From Chelativorans sp. AA-79 (lineage in GTDB: Bacteria; Pseudomonadota; Alphaproteobacteria; Rhizobiales; Rhizobiaceae): a stretch of DNA of 64,000 nucleotides. The notes under the pieces are model-generated. The model saw only the letters and a program-made list of their open reading frames with translations, did no database searches and was not told the DNA's origin. The stretch covers positions 1 to 64,000 of the forward strand of contig NZ_CP120361.1 in assembly GCF_029457495.1 (NCBI RefSeq). Direction: 5' to 3'. Position 1 is the stretch's first letter. Each line of letters opens with the position of its first letter. Both the position numbers and the translations under genes were made by a program. Of this stretch, positions 54,600-62,771 are shown in pieces.

Positions 54600-56417
54600 A
54601 TGAACGATGTCGCGCAGACGGCGGAAGGCAAGGCCGGCGCCTATCGGGTTCTTGCGCGCAAGTATCGTCCACGCGATTTTTCCGGGCTTGTCGGGCAGGA
54701 GCCGATGGTGCGCACGCTCACCAACGCTTTCGCCACCGGCCGCATTGCGCAAGCCTGGATGCTGACGGGCGTGCGCGGCGTGGGCAAGACCACGACGGCC
54801 CGCATTCTCGCTCGCGCACTCAACTACAGGACCGATACGGTCGACCGCCCGTCGATCGAGCTCACGGTGCCCGGAGAGCACTGCGAGGCGATCCTCGAGG
54901 GTCGGCATGTCGACGTCGTCGAGATGGATGCGGCCTCGCATACCGGCATTGACGACATCCGCGACATCATCGACCAGGTGCGTTACGCGCCGGTCTCTGC
55001 GCGCTACAAGGTCTATATCATCGACGAGGTGCACATGCTCTCCAACCAGGCCTTCAACGGCCTGTTGAAGACGCTGGAGGAGCCCCCGCCGCACGTGAAG
55101 TTCATCTTTGCCACGACCGAAATCCGCAAGGTTCCGATCACCATTCTTTCACGCTGCCAGCGCTTCGATCTGCGGCGCATCGATGCGAGCCTCATCAAGC
55201 AGAACCTCGCCCATATCGGCGGGCTCGAAGGCGTCGAGGCGGATGACGAGGCGCTGGCCGCAATCGCCCGCGCCGCGGAAGGCTCCATGCGGGACGCGCA
55301 ATCGATTTTCGATCAGGCGATCGCCCATTCCTCGGGCCGGGTGACGGCGGAGACCGTGCGCGACATGCTGGGGCTCGCCGATCGGGCCCGCGTGATCGAT
55401 CTTTTCGAGCACCTGATGAAGGGCGATGTGGCTGCCGCTCTCGCCGAATTCCGCGCGCAGTACGATGCGGGGGCGGATCCGGCGGCGGTGCTGACGGATC
55501 TCGCCGAGTTCAATCATCTCGTCACGCGCATGCGCTTCGTCCCGGAGGCGGCGAACGACGCTTCCCTGTCGCAGGAAGAGCGCATACGCGGACTCGAGTT
55601 CTCGAGGAATCTGTCGGTGCGCGTGCTTTCACGCACCTGGCAGATGCTCTTGAAAGGCATCCAGGAGGTGCAGGGCTCAAGTCGCCCGATCGCGGCGGGT
55701 GAGATGGTGCTCATCCGCCTCGCGCATGCGGCGCACTTGCCGACGCTGGACGAAGCGCTGAAGACGCTGGAGGACATGCCCGCGGGGGACGGTTCCGGGC
55801 GCCCGGGCATGGGCTCGCCCTCCGCAGCGGCGTCCAGCCCCGTGGCTGGGGCCAGCATGCAGGCGGTTTCCTCCCAGCGCGTGCCTTCGGGTGGCGGCGG
55901 AGGGCAGACGATGCGGCTGATCCAGGCCGCGCCGGCCGAATATGCAGCACCGCCTCCCGCCCCGATCCAGGCCGAGGCGCCAACCACCCCGGTAAAATCG
56001 CTCGCCGACATCGCCGATCTCGCCGACGCCAATCGCGACATGGCCTTCAAGGTGCAGTTCAAGCGCTGCGTGCGCCTCGTCCAGATCGAGCCCGGCCGGC
56101 TGTCGGTCAGCCTGACCGAGGATGCGCCGAAGACGCTTCTCGGCGACCTGAATGCCCGCTTGCAGAAGTGGACCGGGCGCCGCTGGATCATCTCGCTCTC
56201 CAACGAGCCCGGTGGCAAGACGCTGGCCGAAGAGGAGAGCGGGCGCCGCGAGACCGCACTCGCCGATGCCCGCACGGACCCGACCGTGGCGGCGATCCTG
56301 CATAATTTTCCCGGCGCACGCATTCTCGACGTGCGCATTCCCGATGCGGTGGCGGACGAAGCGGCGGAAGAGATGCCGCCGCCCGAGCCGGACCCTGCCG
56401 ATGACGATGATCTCTGA
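54600..56417 (+). CDS. dnaX: DNA polymerase III gamma/tau subunit
   Basis: Clamp-loader ATPase. Walker A GVRGVGKTTT is at residues 57-66, Walker B is IIDEVHML, and the SRC sensor-1-like segment is ILSRCQRFD. The C-terminal third is the tau-type polymerase-binding region. I start at MNDVAQTAEGKAG, the first codon after the SRP RNA. Length is 605 residues. Only one Cys is seen in the region of the zinc module (GEHCEAI), as in other alphaproteobacteria. ybaB follows by 12 bases. Confidence 0.96.
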   Translation: MNDVAQTAEGKAGAYRVLARKYRPRDFSGLVGQEPMVRTLTNAFATGRIAQAWMLTGVRGVGKTTTARILARALNYRTDTVDRPSIELTVPGEHCEAILEGRHVDVVEMDAASHTGIDDIRDIIDQVRYAPVSARYKVYIIDEVHMLSNQAFNGLLKTLEEPPPHVKFIFATTEIRKVPITILSRCQRFDLRRIDASLIKQNLAHIGGLEGVEADDEALAAIARAAEGSMRDAQSIFDQAIAHSSGRVTAETVRDMLGLADRARVIDLFEHLMKGDVAAALAEFRAQYDAGADPAAVLTDLAEFNHLVTRMRFVPEAANDASLSQEERIRGLEFSRNLSVRVLSRTWQMLLKGIQEVQGSSRPIAAGEMVLIRLAHAAHLPTLDEALKTLEDMPAGDGSGRPGMGSPSAAASSPVAGASMQAVSSQRVPSGGGGGQTMRLIQAAPAEYAAPPPAPIQAEAPTTPVKSLADIADLADANRDMAFKVQFKRCVRLVQIEPGRLSVSLTEDAPKTLLGDLNARLQKWTGRRWIISLSNEPGGKTLAEEESGRRETALADARTDPTVAAILHNFPGARILDVRIPDAVADEAAEEMPPPEPDPADDDDL

Positions 56418-56429
56418 TGGGAGAGAACG

Positions 56430-56753
56430 ATGCGTGACCTGATGAACCTGATGGGTAAGGCGAAGGAGATGCAGGCCAAGCTGCAGGCCATGCAGGAGGA
56501 GATCGCCCAGATGGAAGTGGAGGGCCAGTCCGCCGCTGGCGCCGTGAAGGTGACACTCACGGGCAAGTTCGACATGAAGAAGCTCGAGATCGATCCGTCG
56601 CTCTTCAAGGAGGACGACGTGGAGATCCTCGAAGACCTGATCCTCGCCGCGCACAACGATGCGAAAGTCAAGGTCGAGGAAGCCATGCAGAAGAAGTCGC
56701 AGGAGATGACCGCGGGCCTTCCGCTGCCGCCGGGGATGAAGCTGCCGTTCTGA
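56430..56753 (+). CDS. YbaB/EbfC family nucleoid-associated protein
   Basis: 107-residue dimeric DNA-binding protein beginning [19 protein letters not shown] and ending LPPGMKLPF, both typical. It sits directly after dnaX, as in most bacteria, where recR usually follows; here coaBC follows instead. Confidence 0.95.
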   Translation: MRDLMNLMGKAKEMQAKLQAMQEEIAQMEVEGQSAAGAVKVTLTGKFDMKKLEIDPSLFKEDDVEILEDLILAAHNDAKVKVEEAMQKKSQEMTAGLPLPPGMKLPF

Positions 56754-56835
56754 AGCCGGCCGCCGCTTTGCAAGAACGCCGATTTCGGCCATACCCTATG
56801 CGCCAGCTGAAACCGGGCGTGAAGGGAACCTTCCG

Positions 56836-58071
56836 TTGAGCCTTTCGGGAAAACGCATCCTCCTCATCATCGGCGGCGGGATCGCAGCCTATAAGTGCCT
56901 CGATCTCATTCGGCGTCTGCGCGAGCGGGGAGCAAAGGTGCGCTGCGTGATGACGCAGGCCGCGCAGGAATTCATAACGCCTCTTTCCGTCGGCGCGCTT
57001 TCGGCCGACCACGTCTTCACCGACCTCTTCGACCGGCAGGACGAGCAGGATGTCGGCCATATACGACTTTCGCGCGAGACAGACCTCCTTGTCGTCGCAC
57101 CGGCCACCGCGGATTTGATGGCGAAGCTCGCGACCGGGCTCACGAACGACCTCGCCTCGACGACGCTTCTTGCCACCGACAAGCCGGTTCTCATGGCGCC
57201 AGCCATGAATCCGAGAATGTGGGCGCATCCCGCGACACAGCGGAATTTCGCGACCCTCAAGGCGGACGGCGTGCGCTTCGTCGGCCCCGGCAGGGGCGAG
57301 ATGGCCGAAAGCGGCGAGGCGGGCGAGGGGCGGATGGCCGAGCCGCTGGAGATCGTGGCCGCGATCGAGGCGATGCTTTATGGCGGCGAAAAGCCGCTCG
57401 CCGGAAAAAAGGTGATCGTCACTTCCGGGCCGACGCATGAGCCGATCGATCCCGTGCGTTACATTGCCAACCGCTCCTCCGGGAAACAGGGGCACGCGAT
57501 CGCCGCCGCGCTGGCGGCGCTGGGGGCGGACGTCCATCTCGTTTCCGGCCCCGTGACGATTCCCGACCCGAAAGGGGTCGCAACCCTCCATGTGGAGAGC
57601 GCGCGCGAAATGCGTGACGCTGTTGAGGCGCTGCTGCCCGCTGACGCCGGCATCTTCGTCGCGGCGGTTGCCGACTGGCGGCCTCAGGCGGAGGCCGGAG
57701 AAAAGATCAAGAAGGACAGGGGCGCAAACCCGCCTGCCCTGAAGCTCAGCGAAAACCCGGATATCCTGGCCGGCGTCGGACACCACGAGAAGCGGCCCCG
57801 TCTCGTGATCGGCTTCGCCGCCGAAACACAGAACGTGGTGGAGAACGCCCGCGCCAAGCTTGCCAAGAAAGCCGCCGACCTGATCGTCGCCAACGACGTT
57901 TCGCATGACAGCGGCGTCGGCACGTCCGGCGTGATGGGCGGCGACCGCAACCGCGTCCACATCGTCAGCCGCGACGGCGCGGAGGAATGGCCCGAGGCGA
58001 GCAAGGAGGAGGTTGCCCGGAAGCTGGCAGAAAAAGTAACCGAATTCTTCGCGGGAAAGAGCCGCCCATGA
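56836..58071 (+). CDS. coaBC: Bifunctional phosphopantothenoylcysteine decarboxylase/synthetase CoaBC
   Basis: Makes 4'-phosphopantetheine for coenzyme A in two steps. The N-terminal CoaC flavoprotein domain has GGGIAAYKCLDLIRRL and the APAMNPRMW substrate clamp. The C-terminal CoaB domain has TSGPTHEPIDPVRYIANRSS and KKAADLIVANDV. Length is 411 residues from a TTG start preceded by AAGGGAA. Its stop overlaps the GNAT start. Confidence 0.95.
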   Translation: MSLSGKRILLIIGGGIAAYKCLDLIRRLRERGAKVRCVMTQAAQEFITPLSVGALSADHVFTDLFDRQDEQDVGHIRLSRETDLLVVAPATADLMAKLATGLTNDLASTTLLATDKPVLMAPAMNPRMWAHPATQRNFATLKADGVRFVGPGRGEMAESGEAGEGRMAEPLEIVAAIEAMLYGGEKPLAGKKVIVTSGPTHEPIDPVRYIANRSSGKQGHAIAAALAALGADVHLVSGPVTIPDPKGVATLHVESAREMRDAVEALLPADAGIFVAAVADWRPQAEAGEKIKKDRGANPPALKLSENPDILAGVGHHEKRPRLVIGFAAETQNVVENARAKLAKKAADLIVANDVSHDSGVGTSGVMGGDRNRVHIVSRDGAEEWPEASKEEVARKLAEKVTEFFAGKSRP

Positions 58072-58589
58072 GCGGCGTCCCGGTCCTCGAGACGGAGCGC
58101 CTCGTGCTGCGCGAGCACCGACCGGAGGACCTCGACGCCTATCATGCGCTCTGGGGCGATCCCCACGTCATCCGCTTCATCAGCCGGGCGGCTCTGACGC
58201 GGGAGCAGGCCTGGGATGCAATAATTCGTCATCGCGGCATGTGGGCGGTTCTGGGCTTCGGGTTCTGGGTGATCGAGGACAGGCAGACCGGCAAGCTCGT
58301 GGGAGAAGCAGGCGTGCAGGAACGCTGTCGCGATATCCAGCCTTCGATCGAAGGAACCCTGGAAGCGGGCTGGATACTCCGGCCCGAAGTACAGGGAAGA
58401 GGGATGGCGCGGGAGGCGATGGAAAGGGTGATCGGCTGGGCCGGTGCGGCATTCCCCGGAGTTGCGTTCACCTGCATCATCGATCCCGAGAACGCGCCTT
58501 CGCTGAAGCTTGCCGAAAGACTGGGATTCGGCCCGGTCGCACGGACAAGCTACAAGGAGAAGCCTAACGTCATCCTGCAGCGCCGCTGA
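58068..58589 (+). CDS. GNAT family acetyltransferase (RimJ-type)
   Basis: 173 residues beginning MSGVPVLETERLVLREHRPE, the usual RimJ/RimL-like opening. The acetyl-CoA site is expected at LRPEVQGRGMAREAM, followed by the NAPSLKLAERLGF segment. The substrate is unknown. The ATG overlaps the coaBC stop, so the two are coupled; it is convergent with a VOC gene at zero spacing. Confidence 0.88.
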   Translation: MSGVPVLETERLVLREHRPEDLDAYHALWGDPHVIRFISRAALTREQAWDAIIRHRGMWAVLGFGFWVIEDRQTGKLVGEAGVQERCRDIQPSIEGTLEAGWILRPEVQGRGMAREAMERVIGWAGAAFPGVAFTCIIDPENAPSLKLAERLGFGPVARTSYKEKPNVILQRR

Positions 58590-58952
58590 TCACCACGAGC
58601 CCGACTTCCTGTCCACGAGATGGATGATCGAAGCCGGGCTTGAAATCCAGAAGCCGTCGAAGTCCGGCCCCAGTTCCTCGATCCCGTCGCAGCGCGCGAT
58701 CCCGGCGGCGGCGAGATGGTCGGCCGCGCCTTTGGTGTCGTCCGTCACGATCTCCAGCCACAGTTCCGCCTGGCTCATGCCGGGCACCCGGTCGATCCAG
58801 AGCTGGTTCGATCCGAAGCGGAAGCCCACCGCGGGAAGAAGCTCCTCAATCTGTTCCAGACCGAGCACGTCCCTATAGAAACGCACCGTCGCTTCGTACT
58901 GGTGCGGCGGCACCTTCATGGCGATGTTCCGCCCGCCTTCGAATTTCGGCAT
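58590..58952 (-). CDS. VOC family protein, last gene of the arsR operon
   Basis: 120-residue glyoxalase-fold protein beginning MPKFEGGRNIAMKVPPHQYE, with ATVRFYRDVLGLEQIEEL and a C-terminal IHLVDRKSGSW. Metal-ligand positions of glyoxalase I cannot be assigned. The ATG overlaps the previous stop (TGATG) and GGAGA lies upstream, so it is translationally coupled. Confidence 0.85.
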   Translation of the reverse strand: MPKFEGGRNIAMKVPPHQYEATVRFYRDVLGLEQIEELLPAVGFRFGSNQLWIDRVPGMSQAELWLEIVTDDTKGAADHLAAAGIARCDGIEELGPDFDGFWISSPASIIHLVDRKSGSW

Positions 58953-59362
58953 CAGAAGTTCTCCATGGTTGGGACCGTAACCTGCCACGACACGCCGAAC
59001 CGGTCATTGCACCAGCCGAATCTTGGGCTGAACGGGTAGGCATCGAGCGGCATCAGGATTCCGCCGCCTTGCGAAAGCTTCCCGAAAATCTCGTCGACTT
59101 CTTCGGGTGTGTCGCAAGTCAGGAAAAGGGAGATGGAGGGGGTGAAGGTGAATGCGTGAGAAGCGGGACTGTCGATGCACATGAAAGTGCGGCCGCTCAG
59201 CGTGAAATGCGCCAGCTTGACAGAGCCCTCGGCACCCTCTTCTCCCGACCCATAGCGCTCGATCCGCTCGATCCGCGAACTTGGAACGGCCGAGACATAG
59301 AAGCGCATCGCTTCCTCTGCCTGCCCCTCGAACATCAGGAATGGTGCAATCTGCTGAGTCAT
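58952..59362 (-). CDS. VOC family protein (PhnB-like)
   Basis: 136-residue protein beginning MTQQIAPFLMFEGQAEEAMR, with RFYVSAVPSSRIERIERYG and the PhnB-like ending GWCNDRFGVSWQVT. It resembles the VOC gene at 28.5 kb. An AGGAG site precedes the ATG. It follows the SRPBCC gene by 147 bases; no further gene could be supported in that gap. Confidence 0.85.
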   Translation of the reverse strand: MTQQIAPFLMFEGQAEEAMRFYVSAVPSSRIERIERYGSGEEGAEGSVKLAHFTLSGRTFMCIDSPASHAFTFTPSISLFLTCDTPEEVDEIFGKLSQGGGILMPLDAYPFSPRFGWCNDRFGVSWQVTVPTMENF

Positions 59363-59509
59363 GATTACTCCTATGTAGCGGCCCGAGCCGTGGGCCCAGG
59401 CCAGACCGTGCAGGGGTTCTCGACACCATAGGAGGCGCCGTCGCGCCGCATGGCTCCATCTGAACCTCCAGTTCCTCGCCGCGCAGCAGCGCCCCCACAC
59501 TCTCCTGCG

Positions 59510-60058
59510 TCAGCCTTGCGCTGCGAATTTCCCGGCATATTGCTTTTCCAACCCGGCATGGGTGGACCAGAAGCCGCGCGGCTCCCCGCCTGCGAGCCGG
59601 TCTTCGAGAATGCCCAGATGCGCTTCCCAACCGCTGGCGACGCTGATCATCATCTCGGTGCCCTCCAGACGGCGATGAGTGAGGACAAGCCGTACATTCG
59701 GCCCCTCAGGGAAAAGCTCGAAAGTGACCTCGCTCTTCCCGCTGTCGCCGGGCCAGCTATAGGTAATGAGGCGCGGCGAATCGCATTCGATGACCTCGCC
59801 GAACATGGCAGGGCTCGTTTCGAAATGCTTGTAGCGGTCCGGCGTCGGCTCGTGCGACAATTCCCGGTGGCGAAACAACAGCTCCACCTTGCCGCCGGGA
59901 AAAAGCTCTATCCCGCCGGCCGCCAGCCACAGGCGGCGCTTTTCCGAATTGGTGAGGTACTCCCAAAGGCGCTCGACCGGCCCGGGCAGCAGCCGCTCGA
60001 TGCGAACCGTTCCCGGGGCGATCACCTCGCCGGTGGCCGTGAAGTCTTGCGTGTTCAA
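59510..60058 (-). CDS. SRPBCC protein 3 of the arsR operon
   Basis: 182 residues beginning MNTQDFTATGEVIAPGTVRI, with an SRPBCC core RLLPGPVERLWEYLTNSEKR and the GSW-like C-terminal segment ISVASGWEAHLGILEDRLAG. It is longer than the other two copies owing to its N-terminal extension. It lies 17 bases after the preceding SRPBCC gene. Confidence 0.86.
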   Translation of the reverse strand: MNTQDFTATGEVIAPGTVRIERLLPGPVERLWEYLTNSEKRRLWLAAGGIELFPGGKVELLFRHRELSHEPTPDRYKHFETSPAMFGEVIECDSPRLITYSWPGDSGKSEVTFELFPEGPNVRLVLTHRRLEGTEMMISVASGWEAHLGILEDRLAGGEPRGFWSTHAGLEKQYAGKFAAQG

Positions 60059-60075
60059 TCAAGCCTCCCTTGTTC

Positions 60076-60543
60076 TTAACCGCCAAGCCCGTCCGGAAAG
60101 CGATCGGCCACAAGATTCAGCCGGACACCCTGTTCCAGATAGGCCTTCAATCCGGCGAGCACGATCGTGAAGCCTTCTGTGGAACCGATCGCCTGCTCGA
60201 CCCGCTGCGCGTCGTCACCGGCGAAGCCCGAATTGACGATGCCGACGAAGGTGGAGCCGTCGCCGCGATCCGCGAAAACCCACTCCACTTCGGTGAGACT
60301 GTCCTCGTCGCCCGGCCACTCGATAAGAATACGCCTGTTTTCTTCGAGCGCCTTCACATTCACGGGAAACGATAAGCCGTACATCCCCCATTCCCAGGTC
60401 ACGGTCTTGCCGGCCTCGAGCCTGCCGCTGCCGCGCGTAAACCAGAACTTCGAGGTGATCTCGGGATCGATGAAGGCTTCGAAAACGTCAAAGACCGGCC
60501 TGCGGACAAGCATTTCTGCCCTTGCGCGCACGTCCATTGCCAT
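60076..60543 (-). CDS. SRPBCC protein 2 of the arsR operon
   Basis: 155 residues beginning MAMDVRARAEMLVRRPVFDV, with ITSKFWFTRGSGRLEAGKTV and a C-terminal GFTIVLAGLKAYLEQGV. It represents a different subgroup from copies 1 and 3, so this is not a simple recent duplication. It follows copy 1 by 15 bases; GCAGGAGAG precedes the ATG. Confidence 0.87.
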   Translation of the reverse strand: MAMDVRARAEMLVRRPVFDVFEAFIDPEITSKFWFTRGSGRLEAGKTVTWEWGMYGLSFPVNVKALEENRRILIEWPGDEDSLTEVEWVFADRGDGSTFVGIVNSGFAGDDAQRVEQAIGSTEGFTIVLAGLKAYLEQGVRLNLVADRFPDGLGG

Positions 60544-60558
60544 CTCTCCTGCAAGCTC

Positions 60559-61032
60559 TCATGGCTGCGCCGAAGCGCGGCTGAGCAGGACGTCGATCTG
60601 GTCGAGCATCGTGCTCCAGCCCTTTTCCGTCTGCCTGGCGTATTCAGCCCATTTGGCGTCCATCTCATGGACGAGCGTCACCACGCAGCCCTGGCCGGCA
60701 GGTTCGAAAGTCAGGGTCACAGTGGAGTTGTTCTCCCGTTCCTCCTCTTCGGAGGTGAACCAGGTGAAGATCAGCTTTCGCGGGCGGTCGATCGCCAGAT
60801 AGGTGCCCCAGTGCACGGCCTCGCCCTCCTCGCGCATGTCGGAGAAGATGAAGCGCCCGCCCACGCGGGCATCCACCTCCACGCGGCGGATATCGGCCGG
60901 CAGCCCTGATGCGCTCAGCGCCATCTCCGACCATGCCCGCAGCTTCTGCGGATCGAGCCAGGCGTCGAATAAGCGCTCGGGCGCGAAGTCGAACCTGCGC
61001 GTCACTTTCACGGCAAAGGTCCGGTGGGTCAT
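60559..61032 (-). CDS. SRPBCC (AHSA1-like) protein 1 of the arsR operon
   Basis: 157 residues beginning MTHRTFAVKVTRRFDFAPER, with LFDAWLDPQKLRAWSEMALS and the typical ending KGWSTMLDQIDVLL. The ATG overlaps the ArsR stop (ATGA), the same coupling as in the operon at 52 kb. Confidence 0.88.
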   Translation of the reverse strand: MTHRTFAVKVTRRFDFAPERLFDAWLDPQKLRAWSEMALSASGLPADIRRVEVDARVGGRFIFSDMREEGEAVHWGTYLAIDRPRKLIFTWFTSEEEERENNSTVTLTFEPAGQGCVVTLVHEMDAKWAEYARQTEKGWSTMLDQIDVLLSRASAQP

Positions 61033-61385
61033 TTCCTCTTCTCCTCCCGTTCTCTCTCGTCCTCAGCGCGCAGCAGCGCCTCCAGCGTGTCGAGGCTCCG
61101 GTTCCAGAAGCGCTCATAATAGCGCAGCCAGGCTTCAGCCTCGGCGAGTGCGGCGGCATCGAGCCGACAGTAATGGGTTCGCCCGGCGATGCGCCGGCGC
61201 ACGAGCCCGGCCTGTTCGAGCACCTTCACATGCTTCGACGCCCCGGCGAAGGACATGGAAAAGGGCGCCGCCAACGCACCGACGCTCCGCTCGCCTTCCG
61301 CGAGCTCGCGCAGCATGGCTCGCCGGGTGGAATCGGAGAGCGCATGGAAAACAATGTCGAGGGCAGCGGAATTATTCTCAACCAT
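61029..61385 (-). CDS. ArsR family transcriptional regulator heading a six-gene operon
   Basis: 118-residue winged-helix repressor: FHALSDSTRRAMLRELAEGE, then recognition helix FAGASKHVKVLEQAGLV, and a C-terminal LRYYERFWNRSLDTLEALL that matches the AHSA1-partnered ArsR subtype rather than metal sensors. The ATG lies inside one of two palindromic operators, and no ribosome-binding site precedes it. It heads arsR-SRPBCC-SRPBCC-SRPBCC-VOC-VOC. Confidence 0.93.
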   Translation of the reverse strand: MVENNSAALDIVFHALSDSTRRAMLRELAEGERSVGALAAPFSMSFAGASKHVKVLEQAGLVRRRIAGRTHYCRLDAAALAEAEAWLRYYERFWNRSLDTLEALLRAEDEREREEKRK

Positions 61386-61430
61386 ATAGTTTAGGATAGA
61401 GCTTCAGCGCAAATAGTCAACCATATGGTT
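61380..61430 (-). promoter_or_regulatory. Promoter and twin palindromic operator of the arsR operon
   Basis: AACCATATGGTT (61419-61430) is a perfect palindrome, and AACCATATAGTT (61380-61391) is a copy with one change, 39 bases away, overlapping the arsR start codon. Between them on the minus strand are TTGACT (61415-61420) and TATCCT (61393-61398), 16 bases apart. Transcription would start within a few bases of the ATG, giving near-leaderless mRNA and tight autoregulation. Confidence 0.7.
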
Positions 61431-61531
61431 TAGGTTTTCTTGCGGCGTGAAAAAGGCGGCCCGAAGGCCGCCTGGATCACATCCCGATCGGAGCAATTCC
61501 CGGTCTTCTGTCCGGAACTGCGATAGGGCCC

Positions 61532-62017
61532 CTATTCCGCGTCCTTGGCGGAATCAGCGTTCAGCAGGCCGTATCTCTGCTCCCCGATGGAGTCGAACAG
61601 CTGAAGCTGGGTTTCGAGGAAATCGATGTGCCCTTCTTCGTCCGCGAGCAGCTCCTCGAAGAGCTTCATGGAGACATAGTCTCCAGCTTGCTGGCAGATC
61701 TCGCGCGAGAGCTTGTAGGAGGTGCGGGCGTCGTATTCGCCGGCAAGGTCCGCTTCCAACACTTCCTTCACGTTCTGGCCGATGCGCAGAGGCGCCAGTG
61801 TCTGGAGGTTCGGATGACCTTCGAGGAAGATGATGCGTGCGATCAGCTTGTCGGCGTGATGCATTTCCTCGATCGATTCGGCGCGCTCCTTATGGGCCAG
61901 CTTGGTGTAGCCCCAGTCCTCCAGCAGCCGGTAATGCACCCAATATTGATTGACGGCGCCAAGCTCCAGAAACAGAGCTTCGTTAAGCCGCTCGATGACC
62001 TTTGTATCGCCTTTCAC
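61532..62017 (-). CDS. bfr: Bacterioferritin
   Basis: 24-mer iron-storage protein, 161 residues from a GTG start with GGGAGC eight bases upstream. The ferroxidase centre and haem ligand are visible in [12 protein letters not shown] (haem Met included) and in the later [12 protein letters not shown] starts further upstream would lengthen the usual N-terminus. Its start lies 35 bases inside the end of bfd on the same strand. Confidence 0.95.
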   Translation of the reverse strand: MKGDTKVIERLNEALFLELGAVNQYWVHYRLLEDWGYTKLAHKERAESIEEMHHADKLIARIIFLEGHPNLQTLAPLRIGQNVKEVLEADLAGEYDARTSYKLSREICQQAGDYVSMKLFEELLADEEGHIDFLETQLQLFDSIGEQRYGLLNADSAKDAE

Positions 62018-62294
62018 TGAATTTGCTCCCGAATTTATCGCGCAAGGCGCGGACACGATCCAAATATGTCACGATCTCCGCATCGCCACTATCGGCATTG
62101 CGGTGATACTCTTCGGTTACCCGAATGATCGTTTCCACCACATTTGGAAAGCAGCCGCAACAGCGGCCGCGTCTGGCCATCGCGTGATAGACCTTGGCCG
62201 GGACGATGAGTTGCCACGGGTCCTCATCGAGCATCGCGACGATTGCCGCCTCGACTTCCTTCTGGGTGATGAGGTTACATTGGCAGACGAGCAT
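61983..62294 (-). CDS. bfd: Bacterioferritin-associated ferredoxin
   Basis: 103-residue [2Fe-2S] protein that reduces bacterioferritin iron for release. Cluster ligands are CQC near the N-terminus (Cys4, Cys6) and the CCGCFP segment (Cys45 or Cys46, and Cys48). It is longer than E. coli Bfd by a basic C-terminal tail whose coding sequence overlaps the bfr start. A minus-strand promoter-like pair lies about 175 bases upstream. Confidence 0.92.
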   Translation of the reverse strand: MLVCQCNLITQKEVEAAIVAMLDEDPWQLIVPAKVYHAMARRGRCCGCFPNVVETIIRVTEEYHRNADSGDAEIVTYLDRVRALRDKFGSKFSERRYKGHRAA

Positions 62295-62469
62295 GGTTCC
62301 GCGGTCTGGTCAGGAGCAAGCTCCGAAGCCTGCATTCCCTGCATCTGCGCTTTGAACCTTGAAGTGCCTTCCGCTGAGCCCGCGCGATGGGCGGCTTCCA
62401 CGGCCGGCGTTCTTCAATCGAATGGGTTCAAGGCCCAGACATCAAGGAACGCATCCTTCGAACGGACGC

Positions 62470-62499
62470 ATAAAAGCGTCTCGTCGGGATATATGTCAA
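62470..62499 (-). promoter_or_regulatory. Promoter-like sequence upstream of bfd-bfr
   Basis: On the minus strand TTGACA (62494-62499) and TTTTAT (62470-62475) are 18 bases apart. This would give a leader of about 170 bases before bfd. No Irr or RirA operator was recognised. The remainder of 62295-62596 holds nothing else I can support. Confidence 0.4.
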
Positions 62500-62596
62500 C
62501 CCAAACTTGACCTTCAAGGTCATGGTTGGTTCCGCTGAGGCCAAAATGCCGCAGGTGAGAATAGTCCCTACCCTTGATCGCCGACGCGGAGCGAAG

Positions 62597-62730
62597 TTCA
62601 GGCATGGATTCTCGGGTCAAGCCGAGAATGACGAGAAGAGGACCTCCCCCGCAAATCTCCGAGGCTGGCGATTGGCCACCGCTTTCCTGCCTTCGTCATG
62701 CTCGGGCTTGACCGAGCATCCATGCCTGAA
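62597..62730. repeat. Composite palindromic repeat with two inverted 38-base arms
   Basis: The left arm (62597-62634) and right arm (62693-62730) are near-identical inverted copies, both starting from TTCAGGCATGGAT. Each arm holds its own perfect hairpin: ATTCTCGG/CCGAGAAT on the left, ATGCTCGG/CCGAGCAT on the right. The differences between arms are paired and keep base pairing. The form resembles short intergenic palindromes of rhizobia. Location is between bfd and a phosphonate-type gene. Confidence 0.8.
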
Positions 62731-62771
62731 CAGTCCCACGGCACCGGCCATCAAGATATTGGGTTGTTCCG

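Noticed and set aside
59363-59509. Possible extra gene between SRPBCC 3 and the first VOC gene
   Set aside because: Three short open frames exist but none has a start with a ribosome-binding site or a recognisable domain.
62414-62620. Possible 68-residue minus-strand protein before bfd
   Set aside because: It has no recognisable motif, no clear ribosome-binding site, overlaps the palindromic repeat and contains the promoter-like pair.
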